A stretch of 43,135 bases of DNA from positions 1 through 43,135 of the forward strand of contig JAOPYH010000050.1 in the NCBI GenBank assembly GCA_025964715.1. The letters are read 5' to 3'. Position 1 is the stretch's first letter. Each line of letters begins with the position of its first letter. Shown here in pieces: positions 27,060 through 34,381 of the stretch. The position numbers and the translations under genes are program-made. This DNA is from Streptosporangiaceae bacterium (lineage in GTDB: Bacteria; Actinomycetota; Actinomycetes; Streptosporangiales; Streptosporangiaceae). The notes below the pieces were generated by a model. It searched no databases and was not told the DNA's origin. It worked only from the letters and a program-made list of their open reading frames with translations.

Positions 27060-28100
27060 ATGAAACACCTGAACGTTCGTACACTGACCGCCGTTCTGTC
27101 GGCTGCCCTGATAGCCGGCGGAGCTGCGACAGCGAACGCCGCGGAGCCCGCCCGCGCCGTAGCCGGACCGGACATCTCGCAGGATTCCGGCGCGAGAGCC
27201 CACGCAGACCATCAGGCCAAGGACGACGCCCTCGCGCGCGGTGTCGCCGCAGCCGACCGCAACACCAAGTGGACGCTCGCCAACAAGGTCAAGCTGCGCT
27301 TCCCGACCTACCACACCGAGGGGCTCGCCCTTGCGGGCGACCGGATGTTCCTGTCCGCGGTCCAGATCATCGAGCCCACCAAGAAGTATCCGAGCCCCCA
27401 GGGCGGCTACGACCGCACGCCGGGCAAGGGGATCGGCCACCTGTTCGTCATGGACCGCAAGGGCAACCTGCAAAAGGACATCACCCTCGGCGAGGGCGAC
27501 ATGTACCACCCGGGTGGCATCGAGTCCGACGGCAAGAACATCTGGGTCGACGTCGCCCAGTACCGCCCCAACAGCAGCGCGATCATCTACCGGGTCGACG
27601 CCACCACGCTCCAGGTGCACAAGCAGTTCCAGGTCAAGGACCACATCGGGGGCGTCGTCCTGGACAAGGTGAACGGCCACCTCGTCGGCAACAACTGGGG
27701 CTCGCGCCGCTTCTACGAATGGACCCTGGACGGCAGAACCGTCACAACCTGGGACAACCCCGACCACTTCATCGACTACCAGGACTGTCAGTACGTCCCC
27801 GACGGCAAGATGATCTGCGGCGGGATCACCGAGTTCCCCCAGACTCCGGCCGGGGGCGGCAGCGGAGCGACCTATGAGCTCGGCGGCATCGGCCTGGTGG
27901 ACCTGCGCAGCCACGCAATCCTCAACGAGGTCCCGTTCCAGCAGTGGTCCAGCGCCGGCCACGTGATCACACGCAACCCCGTCAAGATGGCCGCCGACGG
28001 CAACCGGCTCACGCTGTGGGCCGCCCCTGACAACGGCGACGAAGCCAACGGCACGGAGCTGTTCACCTATCAGGCCACCGTGACGCCGGCCACCGGCTGA
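27060..28100 (+). CDS. Secreted DUF6454-like protein (beta-propeller-like)
   Basis: This 346-residue exported protein has a signal peptide (basic start, hydrophobic core, likely cleavage after A-N-A near residue 27). The mature part has repeated strand motifs of a propeller type (HTEGLALAGDRMFLSAVQII, GHLFVMDRKGNLQKDITLG, YHPGGIESDGKNIWVDVAQYRP, GGVVLDKVNGHLVGNNWGSR), and it resembles the actinobacterial DUF6454 family by memory. No catalytic motif is evident, and function is unknown. It is divergent from the metallopeptidase gene. A strong hairpin terminator follows at 28131-28164. Confidence 0.8.
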   Translation: MKHLNVRTLTAVLSAALIAGGAATANAAEPARAVAGPDISQDSGARAHADHQAKDDALARGVAAADRNTKWTLANKVKLRFPTYHTEGLALAGDRMFLSAVQIIEPTKKYPSPQGGYDRTPGKGIGHLFVMDRKGNLQKDITLGEGDMYHPGGIESDGKNIWVDVAQYRPNSSAIIYRVDATTLQVHKQFQVKDHIGGVVLDKVNGHLVGNNWGSRRFYEWTLDGRTVTTWDNPDHFIDYQDCQYVPDGKMICGGITEFPQTPAGGGSGATYELGGIGLVDLRSHAILNEVPFQQWSSAGHVITRNPVKMAADGNRLTLWAAPDNGDEANGTELFTYQATVTPATG

Positions 28101-28130
28101 TCCAACGGCCGACTCAGCCCGGACAAGGCG

Positions 28131-28164
28131 GTGGGCGCGCCGGGCGCTGTTCCAGCGCGCCCAC
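28131..28164 (+). terminator. Hairpin terminator after the secreted protein gene
   Basis: GTGGGCGCGC (28131-28140) pairs perfectly with GCGCGCCCAC (28155-28164) with a 14-nt loop, 30 bp after the stop codon. No U-tract follows. Confidence 0.6.
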
Positions 28165-28167
28165 GAC

Positions 28168-28181
28168 CGCTCGTACGAGCG
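28168..28181. promoter_or_regulatory. Perfect 14-bp palindrome upstream of the DUF429 gene
   Basis: CGCTCGTACGAGCG is a perfect palindrome 24 bp before the DUF429 ATG and 3 bp after the preceding terminator stem. Its symmetry and position suggest a dimeric-repressor operator. No regulator gene adjoins it. Confidence 0.4.
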
Positions 28182-28205
28182 TCCCCGCTCGTCCACCATG
28201 GGTTC

Positions 28206-28898
28206 ATGACAGGACAGTGGGCATTGGGTATCGATGCGTGCAAGGGCGGATGGATCGGCATAGCGCTTACGGGCGATCATGCGTGCGCCTATTTCGCCGC
28301 CAGGATCGAGGACGTGGTGTCCCAGGCCGAGACGGACGGGCCGATCGGAGCCATCGCTGTCGACATGCCGATCGGTCTGCCGACCGACGGCCGGCGGCAA
28401 GCGGACGTGCTGGCACGGGAAGTCCTCGGCTCTCGCCGGGCCACGGTCTTCATGACTCCGGTCCGCGCGGCGCTGGAGGCGGACGACCATCGCGCGGCCG
28501 TCGGGATCAACCGTGAGCTCGCGGGTGAAGGGATCTCACGGCAGGCCTTCGCCCTCAAAGCCAAGCTGCTCGAGGTCGATCGCTGGGTCCGTCGGACGCC
28601 GTATCGAGTCGTCGAGGTCCATCCCGAAGTCTGCTTCGCAGAGCTGGCCGGCGGTCCTCTCCCCCAGCGCAAATCCACCTGGGCAGGAGCGACCAGACGC
28701 CGGCGGTTGCTCGCGGACGCGGGCGTCGCACTTGCCGACGAGCTGGGATCGGCGGGTGCCGTAGCCGGCGTCGACGACGTACTGGACGCCGCCGCTGCCG
28801 CCTGGACGGCCCGCCGCGTCACCCGGGGCCAAGCCCGGTCGATGCCCGACCCACCGGAGAAACTCACCGACGGCCTGGCCGCTGCCATCTGGTTCTGA
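28206..28898 (+). CDS. DUF429 family protein (predicted RNase H-like nuclease)
   Basis: This 230-residue protein is of the DUF429 family, whose fold is predicted to be RNase H-like. It opens with a first strand and acidic residue (WALGIDACKGGWIG), has a second acidic strand (GAIAVDMPIGLP), then VFMTPVR and VEVHPEVCFAEL, which supply the other conserved acidic positions (E, D). These would coordinate metal if it is a nuclease, but no activity is established. ATG 28206 opens directly at the first strand; an in-frame upstream ATG would add residues over the terminator and palindrome. Confidence 0.88.
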   Translation: MTGQWALGIDACKGGWIGIALTGDHACAYFAARIEDVVSQAETDGPIGAIAVDMPIGLPTDGRRQADVLAREVLGSRRATVFMTPVRAALEADDHRAAVGINRELAGEGISRQAFALKAKLLEVDRWVRRTPYRVVEVHPEVCFAELAGGPLPQRKSTWAGATRRRRLLADAGVALADELGSAGAVAGVDDVLDAAAAAWTARRVTRGQARSMPDPPEKLTDGLAAAIWF

Positions 28899-28909
28899 CG
28901 ACCTGGCCG

Positions 28910-30211
28910 CTAGTGGGACACGGACCTTGCGCAGCTCTCCGCCGCGACCCCCGTAGGCCCATCTCCGGGTGCGAATGTAGGGACGGCCGTGCCCCGCCCC
29001 CAAACGCGGATCACGAGCAGGCAGACAAGAGCCAGGAAGGCGACGGCGGTGAGCGTCTCGGTGTACGAGGCGACCGAGGACAGCGCCGCCAGGACCGTGG
29101 GGAGCAGGAACCCGGTGTAGGCGAGCGCGTAGTACACGCCGGTGAGTCCGGCCAGGTCCTCGGCCGTGGCGATGCGCTGGATCTCCACCAGTCCCGAGAC
29201 CATGGCCATGCCGTAGGCCGCCCCCAGCGGCACCGCACTCAAGAGCCCGAGCCAGGGCGAGCGCTCCGCGGCGTTGAGCGCGCCCACGCCCATGCCCAAC
29301 GTCATCAGGGCCATCGCGATCAGGATGGCGCGCGTGGTGGACCGGGCGCCCAGGCGCTTGGCGAGCGGCTGGACCAACACCCCGACGGCGAGAGTGAGCA
29401 CGGTCTGCAGCGTCGCGTAGGCCAGGCCCCAGCGGCCGACGCGGTCGGCGACGAGCTGAGGCATCGTCGCATACGACACTCCGGGCCCAGCGAAGATCCA
29501 CGGGGCCATCGGCAGCACCACCCGCAAGAACCGGCGGTGTCCCGCCGCAGGGACCTTCAGATCCGCCCAGAAGCCCCCGGCCGGGCGGATCCGCGACCGT
29601 GTCTCCGGCACTCGCCCCAGCGCGAGTAGCGCGGGCACGGTCACGAGTATGTGGACGATGTACGGGCTCACCATCGGCCACGGCCCCCACTGCGCCAGCA
29701 CGCCGGCCACCCCGGCGCCGAGCCCGAAGCCCGCGGTCACCGAGAGCGAGGCCCGCCGGGCCCCGGCTCCCGCGTCGGCCCTCGTGTCGAAGGGGGCCTG
29801 GGAGAGCTCCTTCACCCAGCTGGTTCCCACCGCCATCGCGATCCCGACGGCGATCCCGGTCAGGAACCGTCCCGCGTAGATCGGCACCACGCCGGCGGAC
29901 CCGCCCGACAGCACGGCGCTCGCGACCAGGGACAGGGCCGTTCCCCACGCCATGAGCGGCTTGCGGCCGAAGCGGTCGGACGCCGAGCCCGCAATGAGCA
30001 GCCCTGGTACGAGGCCGACGACATAGGTCGCGAGGAACGCGTCGACGGTCACATCCGAGTAGCCGTCGAGCTTGCGATACATCAGCAGCAGCGGGGTGAA
30101 CTGGTTACCGCCCCAGCCGCAGCAGAAGATCGCCGCCACCACGAAGAGCCAGCTCCGTCCCGACCCTGCCGAAGCGGCGCGCGGTGCCGGCCGCTCCCCT
30201 CCGATACGCAT
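28910..30211 (-). CDS. MFS family transporter
   Basis: This 433-residue major facilitator protein has twelve predicted membrane helices. The loop 2-3 motif GSASDRFGRKPLM is the classic MFS signature. The N-terminal part (WGGNQFTPLLLMYRKLDGYSD) resembles a group of actinobacterial MFS proteins with no assigned substrate. Export of a small molecule or drug is the usual prediction. The ATG at 30211 has AAAGGG five bases upstream. It converges with the DUF429 gene with an 11-bp gap. Confidence 0.93.
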   Translation of the reverse strand: MRIGGERPAPRAASAGSGRSWLFVVAAIFCCGWGGNQFTPLLLMYRKLDGYSDVTVDAFLATYVVGLVPGLLIAGSASDRFGRKPLMAWGTALSLVASAVLSGGSAGVVPIYAGRFLTGIAVGIAMAVGTSWVKELSQAPFDTRADAGAGARRASLSVTAGFGLGAGVAGVLAQWGPWPMVSPYIVHILVTVPALLALGRVPETRSRIRPAGGFWADLKVPAAGHRRFLRVVLPMAPWIFAGPGVSYATMPQLVADRVGRWGLAYATLQTVLTLAVGVLVQPLAKRLGARSTTRAILIAMALMTLGMGVGALNAAERSPWLGLLSAVPLGAAYGMAMVSGLVEIQRIATAEDLAGLTGVYYALAYTGFLLPTVLAALSSVASYTETLTAVAFLALVCLLVIRVWGRGTAVPTFAPGDGPTGVAAESCARSVSH

Positions 30212-30690
30212 ACAGCCCTTTCCCCCGCTGACCGCCTGTGCGTCCGCGGAATGCCCCGTTGTAGGCCTGGCCCGCTGCCCGGAACGGTGGCGACAAATGA
30301 GTGGAACTCCTTATCGGCGCGGAGACGTCCATTGCCGTGGGGTCCGGGCTGCGCCCACCCGGCCAGAGTCCCGGCCGGCAAGGGCTGAAGCGGCTCCTCG
30401 CCCTGCGGGTGCGCGAACACCGCCACGTCCGGTGGGCGCTCTGGTCGCTCGCTGAGCAGGGTTTCCGCCGCAGACCGACCGCAGAACGCCGAGCCCTCGG
30501 TGTCCCGTAAGACTCCGCCGCCGGGTCCCGTGCGGAACCCGGCCTGCCTGGCGATCGTAGCGACCCGCACCGCACTGGACTCACCGGGGTCACTCATCCT
30601 GCCTGCGAAGACGTCCGGTTCGGCGGCTACCGAGGGCATCCCGAGCGCACGACCAGGTTCGGCCGACTGCCTTGCCAGCCGCGTGTGCAA
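30212..30690. other. Intergenic stretch with one weak minus-strand open frame
   Basis: Nearly 480 bp lie between the MFS start and the leader ORF of the caspase module. One minus-strand frame starting at ATG 30597 has codon-like GC bias (high at the third base, lowest at the second) for about 100 codons, but it runs on into the MFS gene in another frame and matches nothing I recognise. It may be a decayed gene. The promoter of the EACC1-caspase operon should lie in this stretch. Confidence 0.4.
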
Positions 30691-30702
30691 GGAGGACTAT
30701 TG

Positions 30703-30750
30703 GTGCGTCTGACTCGGTGTGCCGGACGCTTGTCGATCTGGACCCCGTAG
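30703..30750 (+). CDS. Short leader ORF before the EACC1 gene
   Basis: A GTG (or the in-frame TTG at 30700) begins a 15-codon frame (MRLTRCAGRLSIWTP) ending in TAG at 30748-30750. A full GGAGG Shine-Dalgarno (30691-30695) stands 7 bases before the GTG, better than the one for the EACC1 gene. The stop is 8 bp before the EACC1 ATG. This could be a leader peptide that couples translation to the operon. The alternative is a vestigial start of an older gene. No conservation test was possible. Confidence 0.4.
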   Translation: MRLTRCAGRLSIWTP

Positions 30751-30758
30751 GGAGATCG

Positions 30759-31175
30759 ATGAGCGGCCATGATGGAGATACGGGCGCCGGCGGTCTGGTC
30801 AGCGTGCTCCTGGTACTCAAGCCGGACCCGGAATCAGGGCCGGAAGATTGCGAGCGTCTGACTCGCCAGTTGCGCGCCGAGCTTGCCCAGCTTGACATCG
30901 AGTCGATTGATCCCGTGGCGGCCGGAACCGCTCCGGAGGGCGCGAAAGCACCCGACCCGGTCACCCTCGGGGCACTAGTTGTCGCGCTGAGCGCGTCGGG
31001 TGGCGTGTTCACCACACTCATCGAGACCATGCGCGACTGGCTGGGCCGCCACTCCCAGGGGCACCGGATCGCGGTCACCATCGACGGCGACACCATCGAG
31101 CTCGAACAGGCCACCGCCGTGCAGCAACGCGAGCTCATCTCGGCTTATGTCCGCCGCCATACTGGAGATCGATAG
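30759..31175 (+). CDS. EACC1-like effector-associated constant component
   Basis: This 138-residue protein matches, by memory, the small EACC1 (effector-associated constant component 1) family found beside caspase, propeller and NTPase effectors in multicellular bacteria. Visible features are an N-terminal strand (VSVLLVLKP), a helix (DCERLTRQLRAELAQL), a central alanine/glycine-rich hydrophobic helix (LGALVVALSASGGVFTTLIETMRDWLGR, 70-97), and a C-terminal strand-helix unit (HRIAVTIDGDTIELEQATAVQQRELISAYVRRH). It is thought to be an adaptor between sensor and effector. ATG 30759 has GGGAG just upstream. It ends 2 bp before the caspase gene, so the two form one operon. Confidence 0.82.
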   Translation: MSGHDGDTGAGGLVSVLLVLKPDPESGPEDCERLTRQLRAELAQLDIESIDPVAAGTAPEGAKAPDPVTLGALVVALSASGGVFTTLIETMRDWLGRHSQGHRIAVTIDGDTIELEQATAVQQRELISAYVRRHTGDR

Positions 31176-31177
31176 CC

Positions 31178-33406
31178 ATGGGCCGGCGGCTGGCGTTATT
31201 GATCGCCACGTACCAGTACGAAGACGCCGGGCTGCGGCAACTGACTGCTCCGGCGCATGACGCGGAGTCGCTCGCCGCCGTCCTGCAGGATCCGGACATC
31301 GCCGGGTTCGAGGTCACCATATTGGTCAACGAGCCGCACTACCGGGTCGGTGAGGCCATCGGCGAGTTCTACCGGAACCGGCGCCGCGACGATCTCACGT
31401 TGCTGTACTTCACCGGCCATGGTCTGAAGGACGCCGACGGCCGGCTGTACCTTGCGATGACCAACACCAGGCGGGACAGCCTGCTCTTCACCTCGCTGTC
31501 CGCCGAGCAGATCGACCAGGCGATGACGGGCTGTGCGTCACGGCAGAAAGTGCTGGTGCTGGACTGCTGCTACAGCGGCGCCTTCCCGGCCGGCCGGATC
31601 GCGAAGGCCGACCCCGAGGTGCATGCACTGGAGCGCTTCCAGGGCCGCGGCCGCACCGTACTGACCGCATCGGATGCCACCCAGTATTCGTTCGAGGGCA
31701 ACCAGGTGCACGGCGAAGCCACTCAGTCGGTGTTCACCCATTACGTCGTCGCGGGCCTGCGCGACGGCAGCGCCGACCTCGATGGTGACGGCGATATCAC
31801 GATTGATGAGCTGTACGGCTACGTGTACGAGCGGGTCGTCGAGGAGATGCCGCAGCAGCGGCCGAAGAAGCAGGACAACGTAGAGGGCCGCACCGTCATC
31901 GCCAGAAACGTCAACTGGGAGCTGCCGGCCTACCTGCGCCATGCGATCGCCAGCCCCATCGCCGCCGATCGGCTCGCTGCCGTCGAGGGACTCGCTCACC
32001 TGCACCGTATCGGCAATGACGTCGTCCGCGGCCGGGTGCGCGAGGAGATCCGACGGCTCGGCGCCGACGATAGCAAGCAGGTCTCGACCGCGGCCGCCGA
32101 GCGGCTGCGAGAGCTCCTGCCGTCTCCGGAGCCCGCGCGCGAGCTACCGACCCGGCAGGCGCCAGTGGACTCCGAGCCCCAGGCCGAGACGGTTTCCGAA
32201 TCCTCGCCGGTGAAAGCGCCCGCGCCACCGCCCGGCACGCCACCATCCCCGGCCGTAAGCGCCGGGCCGGAGGAACCTCCTGCACATCATTCCCCGGCGA
32301 CCGAACCCCTCGCCCAGCCGGCCAATGACGTGCAGACGGTACCGGGAAGCGGCACCCCTGAGCCCCTGCCGAGCCGCAGGCCGCCCTCTCGGTCCAGGTT
32401 CTCCCCGTCCCGGCTGACAGATCTGGTCGGAGCGCGTAGCAAGCATGAACGGGCGCCGGCCAAGCCCACGGTGCCCATCGGACCCAGACGCCGGCGCCGC
32501 ACCATCATGATTGCTTCCCTCACCTCGGCGATCCTGCTCACGGCCATCGGCGCGGTCATCACCGTCCGCACCGCCAAACACGGAACAAGCAGCACTGGCA
32601 GCTCTGCCAGAGCCACGCCGCTGCTCTATGGTGTGGCGCTCAGCCCGAACGGCCGCCGGCTCTACATCTCCCGGAGCCAGGGCGTATCCGTAGTGGACAC
32701 CGCGACGAACCGGACCGTCGGCAACCCGATTTCCGCCCCCTCCGACATGTACGGCGTGGCGGCCAGCCCGGACGGCGACGTCCTGTACCTTCCCCTCCCG
32801 AACTCGCGCAGCGTCTCGGTCTTGGACACAGCGACGAACACGATGGTCGGAGACCCTATTGCGGTCCCCGGCCGCCCTGTCGGCGTCGCGGTCAGCCCGA
32901 ACGGCCGCCGGATATACGTCGCCCTGCAGAGGGCGGTCAGCCTAGAAGACCCCGGCAGCGTAGCCGTGATCGACACGAAGACCAAGAGGCTCGTCGGCTC
33001 CCCGATCGACATCGGTAACCAGCCCACCGGCGTGGCGGTCAGCCGGAACGGCCGCCGCCTATACGTCACGCACCTCCGAAACGACGGCATGTCGGTGATC
33101 GACACAGCCAAAAGCAAGATCGTCGGGTCTCCGATCGATGTGGGAAGCCTTCCCGATGTGGTGACGGTCAGCCCGGACGGCCATCGGGTCTATGTCGGCA
33201 GCTCGGTCTACAACAAATTGTCTGGGATCGACGCGGAGACGAACCGGCTCGTCGGGCCCCCGATCACCGTCAGGGAACCGAGCGGCATGGCGGTCAGCCC
33301 GGACGGCCGGCGTCTCTACGTCTCCGGCTACAGCTCTGGGACCGTGTCCGTGGTCGACACAAAAGCCAACAAGGTGCTCCCGAACCCGATTATTCTCGGC
33401 CCCTGA
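31178..33406 (+). CDS. Transmembrane caspase-like protease with EF-hand loop and YVTN beta-propeller
   Basis: This protein has 742 residues. Residues 1-245 form a caspase/metacaspase (peptidase C14) domain with catalytic H81 in LYFTGHGLKD and C131 in LVLDCCYSG. Within it, residues 200-211 (DLDGDGDITIDE) are a textbook 12-residue EF-hand calcium loop. Residues 250-313 form a helical, HEAT-like segment. A proline-rich linker (315-430) leads to a cluster of five arginines (437-441) and one transmembrane helix (about 443-463). Residues 480-742 carry YVTN-type propeller repeats (SPNGRRLYI, SPDGDVLYL, SPNGRRIYV, SRNGRRLYV, SPDGHRVYV, SPDGRRLYV). The positive cluster predicts the protease inside and the propeller outside. 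It is coupled to the EACC1 gene 2 bp upstream. The likely role is programmed death or defence triggered at the surface. Confidence 0.92.
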   Translation: MGRRLALLIATYQYEDAGLRQLTAPAHDAESLAAVLQDPDIAGFEVTILVNEPHYRVGEAIGEFYRNRRRDDLTLLYFTGHGLKDADGRLYLAMTNTRRDSLLFTSLSAEQIDQAMTGCASRQKVLVLDCCYSGAFPAGRIAKADPEVHALERFQGRGRTVLTASDATQYSFEGNQVHGEATQSVFTHYVVAGLRDGSADLDGDGDITIDELYGYVYERVVEEMPQQRPKKQDNVEGRTVIARNVNWELPAYLRHAIASPIAADRLAAVEGLAHLHRIGNDVVRGRVREEIRRLGADDSKQVSTAAAERLRELLPSPEPARELPTRQAPVDSEPQAETVSESSPVKAPAPPPGTPPSPAVSAGPEEPPAHHSPATEPLAQPANDVQTVPGSGTPEPLPSRRPPSRSRFSPSRLTDLVGARSKHERAPAKPTVPIGPRRRRRTIMIASLTSAILLTAIGAVITVRTAKHGTSSTGSSARATPLLYGVALSPNGRRLYISRSQGVSVVDTATNRTVGNPISAPSDMYGVAASPDGDVLYLPLPNSRSVSVLDTATNTMVGDPIAVPGRPVGVAVSPNGRRIYVALQRAVSLEDPGSVAVIDTKTKRLVGSPIDIGNQPTGVAVSRNGRRLYVTHLRNDGMSVIDTAKSKIVGSPIDVGSLPDVVTVSPDGHRVYVGSSVYNKLSGIDAETNRLVGPPITVREPSGMAVSPDGRRLYVSGYSSGTVSVVDTKANKVLPNPIILGP

Positions 33407-33514
33407 CCAACGGATGCGGCCTCGGGACGTGGCCATACGGCTCACAGATCCAGAGCCGGAGGTACGACGAGGGGCGGTGAGGCGTGATCGGATGGGTGTG
33501 CGACCCTTGCCGCC

Positions 33515-34315
33515 ATGATCACAGATCAACTCCAGCAGGACCGGCGCTTGGCCTCCGCGCGGCAGGCCATGAGCAAGGTTCCCGAAGTGACTGCCTACTT
33601 CTGGATCATAAAGGTCCTGACGACCGGCATGGGCGAGACCACTTCGGACTATCTGGCCCACCGACTCGGCCCAATAATCGCCGTCGGTCTCGCCGGCGTG
33701 GGTCTGGTGGCCTCGCTGGCGCTGCAGTTCTACGTCCGCCGATATGTCGCCTGGGTTTACTGGCTGGGCATCGTCATGGTGAGCGTGTTCGGGACGATGG
33801 CCGCCGATGTCCTGCACGTCGGGTTGGGGATCCCATACCTCGTATCGACCATGTTCTTTGTGGTCGCGCTGGCCGTCATCTTCACCGCCTGGTATGCGAG
33901 CGAGAAGACCCTGTCCATTCACAGCATCTACACGTGGCGCCGCGAGGCGTTCTACTGGGTCACTGTGATGGCCACGTTCGCGCTCGGCACCGCGGCAGGC
34001 GACATGACCGCGGTGACCATGCACTTGGGCTACTTCGCCTCGGGCGTGATGTTCGCTGTCCTGATGGCGGTCCCGGCGCTGGCCTACTGGCGGCTTCCTC
34101 TCAACGCGGTTTTCGCCTTCTGGTTCGCGTATATCGTGACCCGGCCGCTCGGCGCCTCGTTCGCGGACTGGGTCGGGGTGTCGCATAGCCGGAGCGGGCT
34201 TGGGCTCGGCACTGGGCCGGTCAGCCTGGGCCTGGCCATTGTCATCCTCGGCTTCGTGGGCTATCTCGCGGTAACTCGCAAGGACGTCGGCACGAACGCG
34301 TCGCATCACAGCTGA
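33515..34315 (+). CDS. COG4705/DUF347-like integral membrane protein
   Basis: This 266-residue protein has about seven hydrophobic helices in two similar halves. Each half has a motif of the type YFWIIKVLTTGMGETTSDYL or FYWVTVMATFALGTAAGDMTA, followed by VFGTMAADVLHVGLG or ASFADWVGV. This internal duplication with conserved GE/GD and D residues in helices is typical of the COG4705/DUF347 family, whose function is not firmly known. The start at ATG 33515 lacks a good Shine-Dalgarno; ATG 33569 (MSKVPEVT) is an alternative that begins at the conserved part. It follows the caspase gene by 108 bp on the same strand, but its link to that module is unproven. Confidence 0.85.
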   Translation: MITDQLQQDRRLASARQAMSKVPEVTAYFWIIKVLTTGMGETTSDYLAHRLGPIIAVGLAGVGLVASLALQFYVRRYVAWVYWLGIVMVSVFGTMAADVLHVGLGIPYLVSTMFFVVALAVIFTAWYASEKTLSIHSIYTWRREAFYWVTVMATFALGTAAGDMTAVTMHLGYFASGVMFAVLMAVPALAYWRLPLNAVFAFWFAYIVTRPLGASFADWVGVSHSRSGLGLGTGPVSLGLAIVILGFVGYLAVTRKDVGTNASHHS

Positions 34316-34327
34316 CCGGTGTCCGAA

Positions 34328-34359
34328 ATCCCGGACTTCCGGCCGTGGAAGTCCGGGAT
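34328..34359. terminator. Bidirectional hairpin terminator
   Basis: ATCCCGGACTTCC (34328-34340) pairs perfectly over 13 bp with 34347-34359, closing a 6-nt loop. It sits between the convergent stops at 34315 and 34382, so it can end both transcripts. Confidence 0.75.
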
Positions 34360-34381
34360 CTCGCCAGCGATCAGCCGAACG

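Noticed and set aside
30082..30597. Minus-strand open frame upstream of and overlapping the MFS gene, with some codon bias.
   Set aside because: It overlaps the MFS coding region by 130 bp in another frame and shows no recognisable domain; at best a remnant.
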